The notes under the pieces: generated by a model
What the model was told of the DNA's origin: nothing
Databases searched by the model: none
Seen by the model: the letters and a program-made list of their open reading frames with translations, nothing else
In this document: one piece after another, positions 43,807-56,900 of the stretch
How the letters are laid out: the number at the start of each line of letters is the position of its first letter
How positions within the stretch are numbered: position 1 is the stretch's first letter
Translations under genes and position numbers: made by a program
Source: Nissolia schottii
Lineage: Eukaryota > Streptophyta > Magnoliopsida > Fabales > Fabaceae
Assembly: GCA_003254905.1 (NCBI GenBank)
Contig: QANU01003806.1
Span: 57,432 to 121,431 of the forward strand
DNA: 64,000 nt
Reading direction: 5' to 3'

Positions 43807-46800
43807 GAAGGATTTGGACAACTCGGGAAAGGGAGTTAAGGGAGCTATTTTCATAGAGAATTGTAGTAAAAAAAACTAAGGGAACATTATTTTTATTTAT
43901 TTATTTGGTTAGATTAGATATGTGAGATTATGAGAGGAAAACTACCATGATTCCAAAAGCTAAGGACTTCTCCAAGAGCTAGCTATATGGGCCACGTGTG
44001 GCCCAAGAATGGGGTTCTGATTCGTCATCATAAATTAAAAGGCGAAGAGGCTAAAAGAAGGAACATGGTTGTGGTTCCCCATGAAAAAGGCAAACACCAA
44101 AAGGCAGCCCAATCTCTTACAACTCATGAAGGATGCGTTTTAGGTTGTAAAGTTTCTCTATCTCTCTATCCTAATCATGTTGTAAGAGAGTCACTCATGT
44201 GCATTATGAGACTTTATAACTATTAAAGAATGAAAAAAAATTAATCTGTTGTAGAGAAGAGTAGGGACTACACTGATCACTAGTGAGAGTGACTCACGAA
44301 TGATTTGGACTTATGCGTACTTATTTTTATATAGGTTACTGCCTACTAACACTTCATGGGTCATTGTACAAGTTAATTTTTGAAAAATATTTTGGTGTTT
44401 TAAATAAATAGTTTTTAAAAAAATAAAGTGTCATTCTTAAAATTTTAAAATGTTATCTCCTTAATTTCTTTGTTAGTACTTTTTTTTTAAATTTCAAAGA
44501 CTAATGGGGTATGCATTAAAATTTTAGAGGTTATCTTGACATTTAAGTAACTACATAAACATTTTTTTAAAGACTATTTAAGGCACTAAAATAATTTTTA
44601 AGGTTGGACATTAACTCTTTGATGAGATCTAAGTAAGTGTTAGTCATATTTAGATCTCTTTCAACCATAGTGTATATGAGTTCTTGATACGTTGTCCCAT
44701 ACAAGATGAATAAATTTAACATTTCTCTCTGATTGGGGACCGTTGATTTTTATTCTATCACTCACGTGGCTCCGTAACAGTTTCATCCTCCTTTTTCCTG
44801 TCAATACGGACATGCACCTTTTTCCTTGTGTTTTTTGGGGTCCTTTCGTAGGGACACAGTGGGAGTTTCACTGCTGTTTTGGTTTGGGACAGAGGTTTCG
44901 TTGTTGTTAGGGGGTTATTCCCCTGGCCCATTTGTAGGTCCAGCAACATTCTCTATCCAGATTAGTTTTAAATTTTAGCTTCGCAAACTAGGCCCAATGA
45001 ATTTCTTATACTTGGGCCTTTAAGCCCATAAAAGTTTTGGTGATTGGTTAAGTTGGTCCCTTTCTGCTTCTTTTTGTGGGTTTTCGTTGTGAGGAAATTC
45101 AACTAGCTTGGACAATCAGTCAATCACTTCTTACTGGGCTTTTGATTGACAAAAATAATTGTTGCTTTGCATTTGGGATTTGAAAAATAAAAATTGGTAG
45201 AGACCAAGCAAAAAGGAATTCGAATAAACACGGTATTATCACACCTTTCACATAAGGTAAAAAGACAATTTTGTTTCTTTTGAATCAAAATTGTATCGTG
45301 TATAACTATGATATCGCAATTATGTACAAGGCAGACAACATTTCTCTTTCTTTTTTTTTTTATCAGATCACAAGAGCTTATTCGAATTGATTTGGGTTGT
45401 AAAATTTTATCTAATACCCTTTTCGGCTGGAATCACACCATATTTTGGGTTGACTCAGCTCAGTTCAACTTCTATGTATATATAAATAAAGAATAACTAT
45501 AGTAAGATGAATGTTCATGTATGAGAAGGAGAGTTCTGAATTTTGATTATTGGATCTTTCATAGATTATCATGATTAATAAAAATTGTACGCTTTAACTA
45601 ATACATTTTACATGACATTTTATGACTTTTACTATGCATTATATCTAAATCTTCGTATGTTTTCTAAATCTTCCTCTATGAATGACATACGCTCTTGTCA
45701 ACTTTGAAGAAAACCATATCAAATATGTAATTATTTTATTTTAGATTTTTGGAAGGAAAATATTGATTAATGCCTATCACTATATAGATTTTTTTGGGTT
45801 TTTGATGGGTAAGATGATATAAAGAAGAAAAAAGCATCGGTGATTTGGAAGAAGGTCTTCAATGGAGGATGGTGGTAGGAAGAAGAAGAAGAAGAAGAAG
45901 AAAAGAAACCTGTTGAAATATGAAGGATGGCTCATCTACGGCGTGACGGCATGCGGTTGGAACCACAAAGGTGGCGAGGTGAGGGATGGAGAGTGAATAT
46001 GTAGTACGAGAGAAGAAAAAGAATAATTTGTGATGTTTAGAAATTACGGATTGTCTCACAAAATGACATTGTTTTGTCTCACAAAATGTCTTGTTTTAAT
46101 GCAATGTTGAGTAGGAGAGAGAGAGAGTCGCATGACACGTGAAAGACAGGGAAGAGGTTAACGTCCATGTAAATTTTTGATACGACTGTTTTGAATAAAA
46201 GAATTAACATGGATAACATTAAAATTTTATAGAGATCATTGTAACATTAAAAAATTTGTCAAGGAATAAAGTGGGTATTAAGAACATTTTTAACAATGAT
46301 GTTAGATATTAACTCTTTTTTAAAAAAAAAATTTTAACTATAACCTACAGAAATACAATAATCCGTCATATCAGTTTTGTCAAATTTGTTGTTTTTCTAG
46401 TGGTGTTGGGCGATTGAGTAAACTTAATTTTGAAAAGTATAAAATGACATTTTATTTTTATTTTTACTGAGTAATAGACTAATAGTATAAATTTGTTCTA
46501 TAATATTAAAACTTGTAGGAATTATTCTCTCATTTATATCTATGATTTTTATCAGCGTGGAGTTGGTCATGATTTTTTAATTAGTAGTCTCAAATTTAAA
46601 TTATGTGAATGAAAAAAACTATCACGGTAATTTAATCGAGACAAAAACAAAATATGTTTGAATTGTATTTATAAACATTCAACAGCAAATCATTTGAGAT
46701 TTCACGTTAAATAAAACTTTTCCTTATTAATAATTCAGTCATTAGTGCCGAGATTCAATTCCTGAATGGTTTCATTCTTTTTTACTTTATTTTCTTCATC

Positions 46801-47639
46801 CCACCACTTTGCTTAGGCCTATTAATTAGGAGACAAGATGATCATAAAAATTACCCACTAGGTTTACAAATGAGTCCCAAGTAAATAAACAAATTATTTA
46901 CACAAAGTGGAACGGATTAACTTTAAATATGCATTTTGATTCAACAAATTAAAAAAAAAAAATTACAATAATAATTAAGAAAAGAACAAACCAAAAGAAT
47001 GAAAAATGCAAGGCGAGGAAGCAAACTCCCTTAAGTGGTGCCACATACCACTCAATTATAGCAAGAGTGGGCCCCACATGAAAATCCTTCCGTCAACCTT
47101 GTCTGAGTAAGGAAAACGGTAACCTTTACTACATGCATTCTCCTATTCCCTTCTAATATAATGTAGGTTGGTCCCAATTGTTATTTTGTTTATTATTTTG
47201 TAGTATCTTGGCTTTTGATTTTGTGGAAAGGGTGATTGAAGGTCTAAGTCAAATAGGCTTTTTTTTTTTTTTGGTAATACAAGTTTGGATTTGGTTCTCT
47301 TCAATGAAAAATTCACTTTAGAAGATAACAATAAGCTAAGTTCTAAGGTTTGGATTTGACTAATTTGGATCGACCCTGATCGCGCACCTAGCTGTGGTGG
47401 GTGAGTCTCACAACGGGATAACTGTATACACAATCTTAAATTCAAGACTTACTTAAGCGATGTCAAGCCGCTTATTACTCAGACTAACTCCCGTTGATAA
47501 TGATGACAATAATTTTAAATAACTTTGTCATAACTATACTTACAAAGGTAAAAGGTCCATAATACAATGGACTTGATATGTTTTGTGAATGAAATTGTCT
47601 CCAAGTTGTTTCAAATTAACGTCCTTTTATCATTTCTCG
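41430..47639. other. long AT-rich intergenic region
   Basis: There is no supported gene over about 6 kb. Open frames at 43987-44226, 44758-44949 and 47143-47445 show no domain and no coding context. The region includes an (AAT)n run at 43768-43805, a (GAA)n run at about 45882-45903, and the repeat listed at 42543-43080. Confidence 0.5.
42543..43080. mobile_element. possible degenerate hAT-like element with ACTCGTA-rich ends
   Basis: The left part (42543-42735) repeats 'aaactcgta', 'gagtttac' and their inverses many times. The right end (about 43030-43080) again has 'cgagtctacgattcg'. The interior is plain AT-rich. This looks like subterminal repeats of a non-autonomous DNA element. The borders and family are uncertain. 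Confidence 0.35.
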
Positions 47640-47964
47640 TTGCCTAGTCAGCCTCCACGTGTATATCCGCAATAAGATCCAAACCGTTGGTTATTTTCTC
47701 TCCTATAAAAACCGCTTAGATAGAACTCTTGTTTTGTTGTTTGGCACGTCTATTTGTTTGTCCATACAAGAGAGAGAAAGTGAAATAGAAAAAAGAAAAA
47801 AGAAACAACTGTTTCATGTTAAACTAGTCTTTCTGTTTTCGGTCATTACAAAGAACATTTGACACTGCCTCTTTTCTTTGATATCTCTCTCTCTTTTCTC
47901 TCTACATGCCCTTCAATATATTCAATCTCTAATAATTTTCACTCTAAGGATCCATTCTTCAGCA
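47640..47964 (+). promoter_or_regulatory. promoter and leader of the tomosyn gene
   Basis: A G-box CACGTG lies at 47656-47661 and a TATA box (CTATAAAAA) at about 47703-47711. A CT-rich leader follows (TCTCTCTCTCTTTTCTCTC at about 47883-47901) before the ATG at 47965. The spacing is good for a TATA-driven promoter with a leader of about 220 bases. Confidence 0.6.
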
Positions 47965-50900
47965 ATGTTTGTGAGGAAGCTAGTGGAGAAGGCTTCTATA
48001 AAGAAGGTAATTAAGCCAATTTCCATTTTCTCTTTTCTTATTCAATATTGTGCCAAGTGCTTAGAGTTTTGTGATTTCATCGTACTCACTAATAGTGTTC
48101 ACTCATGAAGAACCGTTGATGATGATCAGTTATTAGTTTCATTTTCTTCTTAGATGAATCGGGTTTTCTTTTTTAATATTCTCAAAACTAGTGATTAATT
48201 CTCAGTGAAATCTGCAAGTGTATTTTACTTTGGGATTGATTAAAATTCTAATCCTCATTCACTCTGTCATCAGATTATTGCTATCGTTTTCGTGTTGAAA
48301 GGAATTCATATATATGAATATGGTGAATGACACGTAGTAAAAAATTTTGTTATTATTTCATTTTCATCTTATCTTGACTTAAATTCGATTATAAAAAAAA
48401 ATATCAGTTAAAAAGATAAATTTAACTATGTTAAAAAAGATTAGTCTTTTTTTAGGATTGAAAATACCTTGATAGAAGAAAAAAAAATCCTTATACTAGT
48501 TACCTACTCAAGACAAAATCAACAGTACATTGCTAGAAATGGAATATTCCTTACACTGATTCAACAAGTAAGAATGCAATTTATTACAAATATTTATCGG
48601 AATGTAAATGTATTTTCCTGTATAAGCAGCTTAACCGTTCGTGATTTAGAAACATTCCAATATTTCTCGATTATTTAACATTTTACTGTTTTTCTAAACT
48701 AAGTGACAAGTAATTAGTTAGGATTTAACTATTATTTTTTTGATGAAGATTTTTCTCTTCCCCTTCAAAATGGAGATGTTGTACAGAACCAATACCATTA
48801 ATTACTTAATGTTGATCAAAGTTCCTTTTCGTTTTCTTGGTCAAAATGCTGATTAAAGATCAACGTTCAAAATGGTCTTATCTACTTTGAAATAATAATG
48901 ACAGTGGACCAAGGCCCACAAAAAGGAATACATTTATTTTTAGGAAATACTTTTTATATAGAAAAGGAAAATAGAGAGAACAATTTTAGTATAATTAATA
49001 ATAAAAAAATGTGTATTTGGTTTTAAGGTAGAAAAGAAGAAAAAGAAATGCAGTATGGCTTTTGTGTTGGTCAAATAATTAAAGAGGATAAAAAATTAAA
49101 TAAATAAAAGTAAGTTTGGAAAAGAAAAATTCCAAATTTATAGTGTTATGATTTTTGGGGCTGGTCCCACATTATAGTTGGTGAAATTTTAATGGGAAAG
49201 GTGTTAATAGGGACCCATTCTACACAGTTAGAAGCTGTTATGTTCAGTTAAGTTAGCCCACAAAGAATCCAAGGCCACACCCCCCTCCCCCAGATGGAGG
49301 GAACCAAAGAAGAAAGAAGGGGTTAGGGGGAACATAAATGGATTCATGCTACGTCCTTTAATTTTTTTAAGAAAAGTAAAATAAAATAAAGGTTTAACAA
49401 ATGTTATAAAAGCATTTGTTAAGAAATCTAAAGTGAAATATTTTATAAATTTTGATACTCTTTATTGTATTTAAGACCTAATAATTTTATTTTTTTTCTT
49501 AACAAGTGTGCTCAAGACATTTGTTATCTAAACTCATAAAATATAATATGATTTCATTTTAAATTTAAGTCTTTCATATTAAAATAGATAGGAAACTAGG
49601 AAATCTAAAATACTGGTAGGTTTGGTTAAAGGGTTGAGGTACCCTAAGCTCCCTCAACCCCTTAACAAGGTATTGGGTTCGAATCTTGTAAATGAAAACA
49701 AAAATTGTTAGGAGACCCCTTAGTTTTTGTAAGGACTTCAGTCAGGTCAAGTTAGTCAAGTTTTTAATATAGGTTAATATCGTATTTGGTTCATGGACTT
49801 TATACTGTTGTCCTAGTTGGTCTCTCAACTTAAAAAAGTGATAAGTTAATTTCTAGTTGCCTTAAATAGTCCCAAAACATTCATAATATTACCCTAAGTA
49901 GTCTTTGAACAATCTAACTATTTTCTCTTGAGACATGGGATAAATTAACAAGTCTAACGTTTGCAAAATCCAAAAACTAATTTGTCACTTTTTTAAGTTA
50001 AAAGACCAACAACTATGGTACATGTACAAAGTCCATGGACCAAATAGGGTATTAGCCCTTCTAATAATAGAGTCTTGATGCCAATAATTTCATGATGACC
50101 AAAAATAGAGTAAATTTTTTTTCCTATACATAAACAAGCTTTAAGAGAAACACTAATAGTGAGTCTATACTTATACTACAACTCAACTTAAAACCTTATA
50201 ACAATAACTTTATTGGTCCAATCATTTATAAATTCCTAAATTTATTTACTTTCTTTTTTATGTGAAACATCATTTTTTTTTAACCTATATCCAATTGGAA
50301 TGCACACTCAATTTTATTTTTTAAAATTTACAGTATTCAGAAAAAAAAAGTGCATAAATTTTTTTTTTCTTCTTTCAAAATAGATGATATCACAACTTTT
50401 CATTAGTTGACCAATTTATAAAATTGTTTACACTATCATGACATGAAAATTAAACTCTTAATAAAATAAGTCACGAAAAGACTTACATAAAATCACACTA
50501 AGCCTACAACTAGAAAAATTGGTAAACTTTAATCTAGGAGCATTATTATTACAAGCAGCTAGAAAAACTAAAAATCCCAGTTGTGAATTTTACCTGCAGC
50601 CTAATGGAAATTCATCAGATGGGTTAAAAGCTATCGATGTGGATCCACGGCTGTTATTTCATCAAGGGGTGCCATCTGGTGGTGCCAAATTTGCCTATGA
50701 CAACATTCACAAGATACTGGCTATTTCTACCAAGTAATGTTTCATCCTTGTCAAATCTTGTGATGTACTTTTGTGTCCTTTCACACTTCTACTTGGCATA
50801 GAAAATGTTATGATCCAAGCATTATCTTGAGCTTATGCTTGATACTGATTTTTGTTGATTTGCTTTTTTTAAAGGGAGGGACGTATAAAACTATTTGGAA

Positions 50901-53900
50901 AAGCTAATGCACAAGTTCTACTTGAATCTAGTGAGCCAGTGCCTAGCAAATTTTTACAGGTTATATATTTTCTTTCCTTTTAATGGTTATGCATGTAATC
51001 ATGACTTTGTGATAGAATATTATTTTCGTCTGATTCATGTAGCTGACTCTACTTAATGGAACATTACTCAGTTGTTGTTGTATATTTTATTTAAACTTTT
51101 CCTAGTCAATTTTTTCTTGCCCTTTCACGTGGCTAATTGATTTCCTTGATGTCATGAAAAGTGTTGTTTTTTCTAGGAATATTTAGTGTGCCAGTGCCTG
51201 TTTATTAACAGAATTATGGTATTTAATATGCATGCAGTTCATCCAAAACCAAGGTATCCTTATAAATGTCAATGTGAACAACCATATTGAGGCAAGTATA
51301 CCTGTGGACTTGCTCAAATTTATTATATTTTTTCAACTTGCTTCAGCATTTCATTGTTACTAGGTACTGTTCTGCTTTTAAGTTTTACATTCAACCTTTT
51401 TTAGTCATGTTTGAGCACAGTTTATTCAGAAAATTGATTGCCCTAAAGATATCTCATCTTTAGGTTTGGGACATAGACAAGAAGCTTTTATCTGATGTTT
51501 ACATTATTAAAGAAGAAATCACTTGCTTTGCAGTGATTCAACATAGCCTCTATGTGTAAGTAATGCGTCTAATTCAGAATAAGGCATAAAAAATGTTACT
51601 TTTCGAAGGAGCAACAATAGTAATGACTAATGAGAGCGTATCTCTGCATTGGCAGGTATATTGGAGTTTCTAATGGTAATATTTCAGTATTGAAGCTTGA
51701 GCAAGAACCATGGCATATGGTACGGATGAAATACACCATACCCCTCTCAGCTTCTTATGGTGAGATTAGAGACAACATGTTTTGGCTTTCTTTTTTTCCA
51801 ATCATGTTACAAAACACTATGGTGTTGTCCGATCTGTGTAGCCGACCCCACCTAGTAGGATAAGACTTAATTGTTATTGTATATGTTACATGATACATAA
51901 AATGGATTCTCTAAACTTTAATTTTGAATTGGAAAAATAAGTAAATAAAAAGTGCCCTAGACATAGCTTCTTGTCATTTTTTAAGCTCCTTAATAATCAT
52001 TTTTCAGGGAATTCAACCGAAGTGTCTGAAGATACTGCTGTTGTGACACACATACTGCCTCAACCAGCAGCTGAAAGCAAGAGGTGATATGCACAAACTT
52101 AAGGGTCTGTTTGGTTTCTGTTTTCTTTTTCTAGTTCTAACCTTATTCATAATTTCCAAGATTTTCTGAAAAAACAGGAAACACAATTATTTTGGTTTTT
52201 CTGTTTCCTTCACGAAATTTTAAAAAAGAGGAAATATATTGAAAACAGGAAATGGAAATGGAAACCAAACATAATTCTTTACCACATTCTATGTAATTAA
52301 TTTGGTGCTTGCTTTTTCTTGATAAATTCTTTAGTAAAAAAATTTTAACTTTCTGTTCTGTTTGCGTTCGATGCAGAGTTCTTGTAATCTTCGGAAATGG
52401 CCAAATAATATTATGGGATATTAGAGAAAGCAGATGCATTTTCAGAACTGGTGGAAATATGTCACAACAACAACAACTGTACAATGAAACAAAGAAGGTT
52501 TCATCTGCATGCTGGGTGTGTCCTTTCGGAACCAAGGTGGTTGTAGGGTACACCAATGGAGAGCTCTACATTTGGAGCATCCCTTCCCTAAACAAAAGAA
52601 ATGGTTCAGCATCTGATTATATCAGTCAAAACACTCCAACATTCAAACTTAACTTGGGATATAAATCAGACAAAACATCCATAGGGTCATTAAAATGGAC
52701 TTACGCTGAAGGAAAGGCTAGTAGACTATATGTTATGGGAGCTTCTGACTATGCACCGTCAAACTCTTTGCAGGTATTTGAATACTTTGCTTACAATCAT
52801 AGGAAAAATTATCTTGTTCTTGGACAAAATGTCAATATTTTAGTACTTTACAATGAACTATTCATGAATGGTAGTTTGTTTCTGAGAAAGAATACCAGAA
52901 TTTCAGTTCACCTGTTAGAAATGAAATGGATTCAAGGAAAATTGTGCTTAGCTTGCTTCCATGAACATGACCAATGTTTAATTTGCTAAGTTAAATAACA
53001 TCTACATGTGTTTTAGGAAAAAACCTTCAAATTCGTCTCAAACGTTAGCAAAGTTGGTCAAGTTTATCCTCAAATTTTGGAAAATAGCAAATTTGTCCCC
53101 AAGTTGGCATCCATACATTAAATTTGTCCATCAAATTCGTCCCTAGATCCTTGACGCCAAGGAAGAATTTGAGTGATGCCAAACTTGGGGATAAATTTTC
53201 TATTTTTCAAAGCTTGGGGACGAACTTGACTAACGTTGCCAACATTGGAGACAAATTTAAAGGTTTTACTTTACCAGCTTTATCCTATAGCAGAATGAGA
53301 TGCAAAAAAAACCAATTGCTGCTTCTTTTTACCTCCCTATACGAGCACTTTCGATCTTGATTGCAACCAGATAAATGCTTCCTCACATGATGATTATGTG
53401 AAGCAGGTAGTGTTGTTGAATGAGCACACCGAATTGAGAACGGCTAAGTTGGGACTTCATTTGTCTGAATCCTGCATTGACATGGAGATCATATCAACCT
53501 CAAGTGAGCAAAGCAAGCATAAACAGAATTCTTTCCTCTTGCTTGGGAAATCAGGCCATGTATATCTGTATGATGATGGCATGATTGAAAGGTATCTACT
53601 GCAAAACCAATCCCAGTCCAGTTACTCAATGCCAAAGGAAGTGGTTGTGAAGTTACCAATGGCAGATTCGAAAATTACGGCCGCAAAATTCATCTGCAAC
53701 AATCCCAGTATGTTGAGTTCTGGAGATGAGGTAGCAGAGATTGAGAAACTATCCCTTTTACTCTACCATATTCTCTTATGAGACAGTTTAATTCTTCCAT
53801 AAAATTTTACTGATTAGACATCTTTTCTTTTTCGTCATATAGTATTACAGCCAGCTGATAAAAAATTATCCACCACTTATTCCCATAGAATCAAGCCACA

Positions 53901-56900
53901 AGGATGGGATTAACCTGAGTTCTTCCAACTTCACTGGATTTTCAAATGTTAAGAACTTGTACATAACTGGACACTGCAATGGAGGCATAACTTTTTGGGA
54001 TGCATCATGTCCCTTTTTCACCCCAATTTTGCAAATAAAGCAACAGGTAATATTCTTATCAGATACACCTTATGCTTACAAACAAGTTTCTACTTTGTGT
54101 GCCTTGAATGCCAAGTCTTTTATACTCTCAATTTTTTGTTGGATGAAATTTGTGTCTGTAAGATGAGCATTTTGCCTTCCCTTTATTGAAAATGATAGCA
54201 TCATCAAGAGTCCATATTTTACAGTTTCAAAAAGGAATCATGTAATTTACTTTTGTGTTTCAGAGTGAAAATGATTTTTCTTTAAGTGGTGTACCCTTGA
54301 CGGCATTATATTTTGATAGCAACTCTCCTCTTCTTGTTTCTGGTGACCAGAGTGGAATGGTGAGTTTTTATTCAGTTATAAAATTGGTCAAATGTGATAT
54401 TCATAATTCATATTATCCTTGTCTTTTTTTTTTTTTTCTTTCTCTCTTATATTTCTTACATTCTCACTTATTTTATGGTACGTCTGATACAAACATGATC
54501 TACAGGTTCGCATCTTCAGATTCAAACCTGAACCATATGCTTCCAGCTTCATGTCTCTTACTGGTATTTCACAGCATATAACTTAGTTTATAACTTGTTG
54601 CTTAGTTATTTAATAACACACATTTTAGTTGACAGTGGCTTCCATTTCCATTCCTCTTTTGCAGGAGGTACAAAGAAAGGGACTGATCATGTGATCCTCA
54701 GCATGAAACTTGTAAAGACCAGTGGTGTTGTACTTTGTATGAACATAGATCACAGCTCAAGGCATCTTGCTGTTGGTTCTGATCAAGGAAATGTGAGATG
54801 CTTTTCTAGCATTTTCTTTATATTTGAGGATTTTAGTTATGACTTGTGTATCCCCTTCACATTACTAATTCATACAGTAATTTACCAACTTGTGACAGGT
54901 TTCAGTTATTAACATAGACAGTCCTTCTCTATTATATCAGAAACATATAGCAAGTGAAATTTCTACTGGTATAATCTCGATGCAGTTTGCAACCTGCAGT
55001 TTGCATGGTTTCGAGAAAAATATATTATTAGTCGGAACAAAGGACTCATCTATTCTAGCACTGGATAGCGAAACTGGAAACACGCTGAGCACCGGAACAG
55101 TTCATCCTAAGAAGCCCTCCAAAGCTTTATTTATGCAGGTGTTAGGTAAGATTCTGGGCAGTTTACACAAATGAGCAATTGTCAAAAACACATTGTTGTA
55201 AGTTATCAGAGATTCGAATGCTTATTTTGTTTAAGATCCAAATTTCCGTTATATTATACAGACGGACAAGGAAAACCAATCACAGGATCAATTACAAAAG
55301 ATGGCTTAGATATGAGAGAAGGGAGTCATATTGAGGATGCAACAATAAAGCAATTGTACATTTTGCTGTGTTCTGAGAAGGCTTTATATGTCTATTCTTT
55401 AGTGCATGCCGTACAGGTAATGCATTCTTTGCTTCTATCCACTATCAATACCGCTATAGCGCCACTATACTCACCATTAATAACGTAGTGATGTGATCCA
55501 TTTCTGCTACGATATAGCGATATAGCGATATAGCAGCGCTGTAGCTACTTTTTAATAACACAGCTCACGAGTCTACAGCATTAACTGATATCTGCAATGA
55601 CTCTCATGTTTTCAGGGAGTTAAAAAGGTGCTTTACAAGAAGAAGTATAATTCCTCTTCCTGTTGCTGGGCATCAACATTTTACAGCTCCTCTGATATTG
55701 GCCTCGCACTCCTTTTCACCACTGGAAAAGTCGAAATAAGGTGGCGATCTTGTATCATTTGGCTATACTTTTTAGAAATTTGATGTGGGGAGGGATATAA
55801 CATAGAAGACTAACCAACATTTGGCATCACAATATTTTAATCCCAAATCTCAAGTATCCTATATCCTTTTTCTAAGGATTTAACAGACATTTGTTTCCAA
55901 CATTAGGTCATTGCCTGAGTTATCTCTGATAGTGGATACTAAAATTAGAGGCTTCACTTATTCACCTCCAAAATTGAAGTCATTTTCTGATATCCAGATA
56001 TGTGGTTCATACAGAGGAGATCTTGTTTTGGTAAGACTATATTTTTCACTAGTATAACAGGTTTCTATAGATGTTTATAAATCACATTAACTCAACTTCT
56101 GTTTACAGGTGAATGGTGAACAGGAAATTTTTCTCGTCTCATTGTTGGTCCAGAGGAATATTTTCAGGTATCTATGACTAGAGAATGGCATTGAGAATTT
56201 TTTCCAATCTCTTACTACACAAAAAACTTCTACCTGATTATAGAAAAGAATACTATCCACATTGAAAGATATTTACAACCTTTTTTCTTCTCTAGTATTT
56301 TCTTTTAGAACTTGCAGCTGAAAATGAAAAGTGATGGTGATAATTCCAGATTAGTAGTCTCATTTCACATATTGCTTACCTTCATTTTAGACTTTTGGAC
56401 TCCGTTAGCTGCATCGACAGAAAGGAAAGTATGCCATCACAAGAAGAGCTTGTTTCTGCTCAGGTCATCCATAAGGAAAAGAAGAAGGTAAACAGTAACA
56501 TATAAATAACACATCCAACTATATCCATTATGCCTTGTGGCTGAAGGTATTTGATCTTGTTTTCCGGCATGACAGGGTATATTAAGCTCCGTTATCAAAG
56601 ATTTTTCTGGCTGTAAAGAAAAGTATGTGCCCTTCATGGAAAAAGAAGATCCAAGAGAAAGTATCCGCGAACTCTCAGCAATATTTGCAACTGCAAATTT
56701 TGCAGGTGATGCTGACAACAACGATAACCGGACCATGGACAAAGAAGATGATCTTGAATTAAGCATAGGTATAACAATAAGTTTTGTGCAACAATGGTTC
56801 TCCATGTTTCATGCAATGCCCCAGTTTTCTAAAATATGGATGCTTGAGTTATGCTAACCAATTTATTCCCGCTTTATCATCTTATGTAGATGACATCGAC

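Noticed and set aside
43987..44226. Open frame of 79 codons starting MGHVWPKNG
   Set aside because: No domain, no splice or promoter context, and it lies in AT-rich repeat-type DNA.
44758..44949. Basic minus-strand open frame of 63 codons
   Set aside because: No recognisable family and no neighbouring exons; length is within chance.
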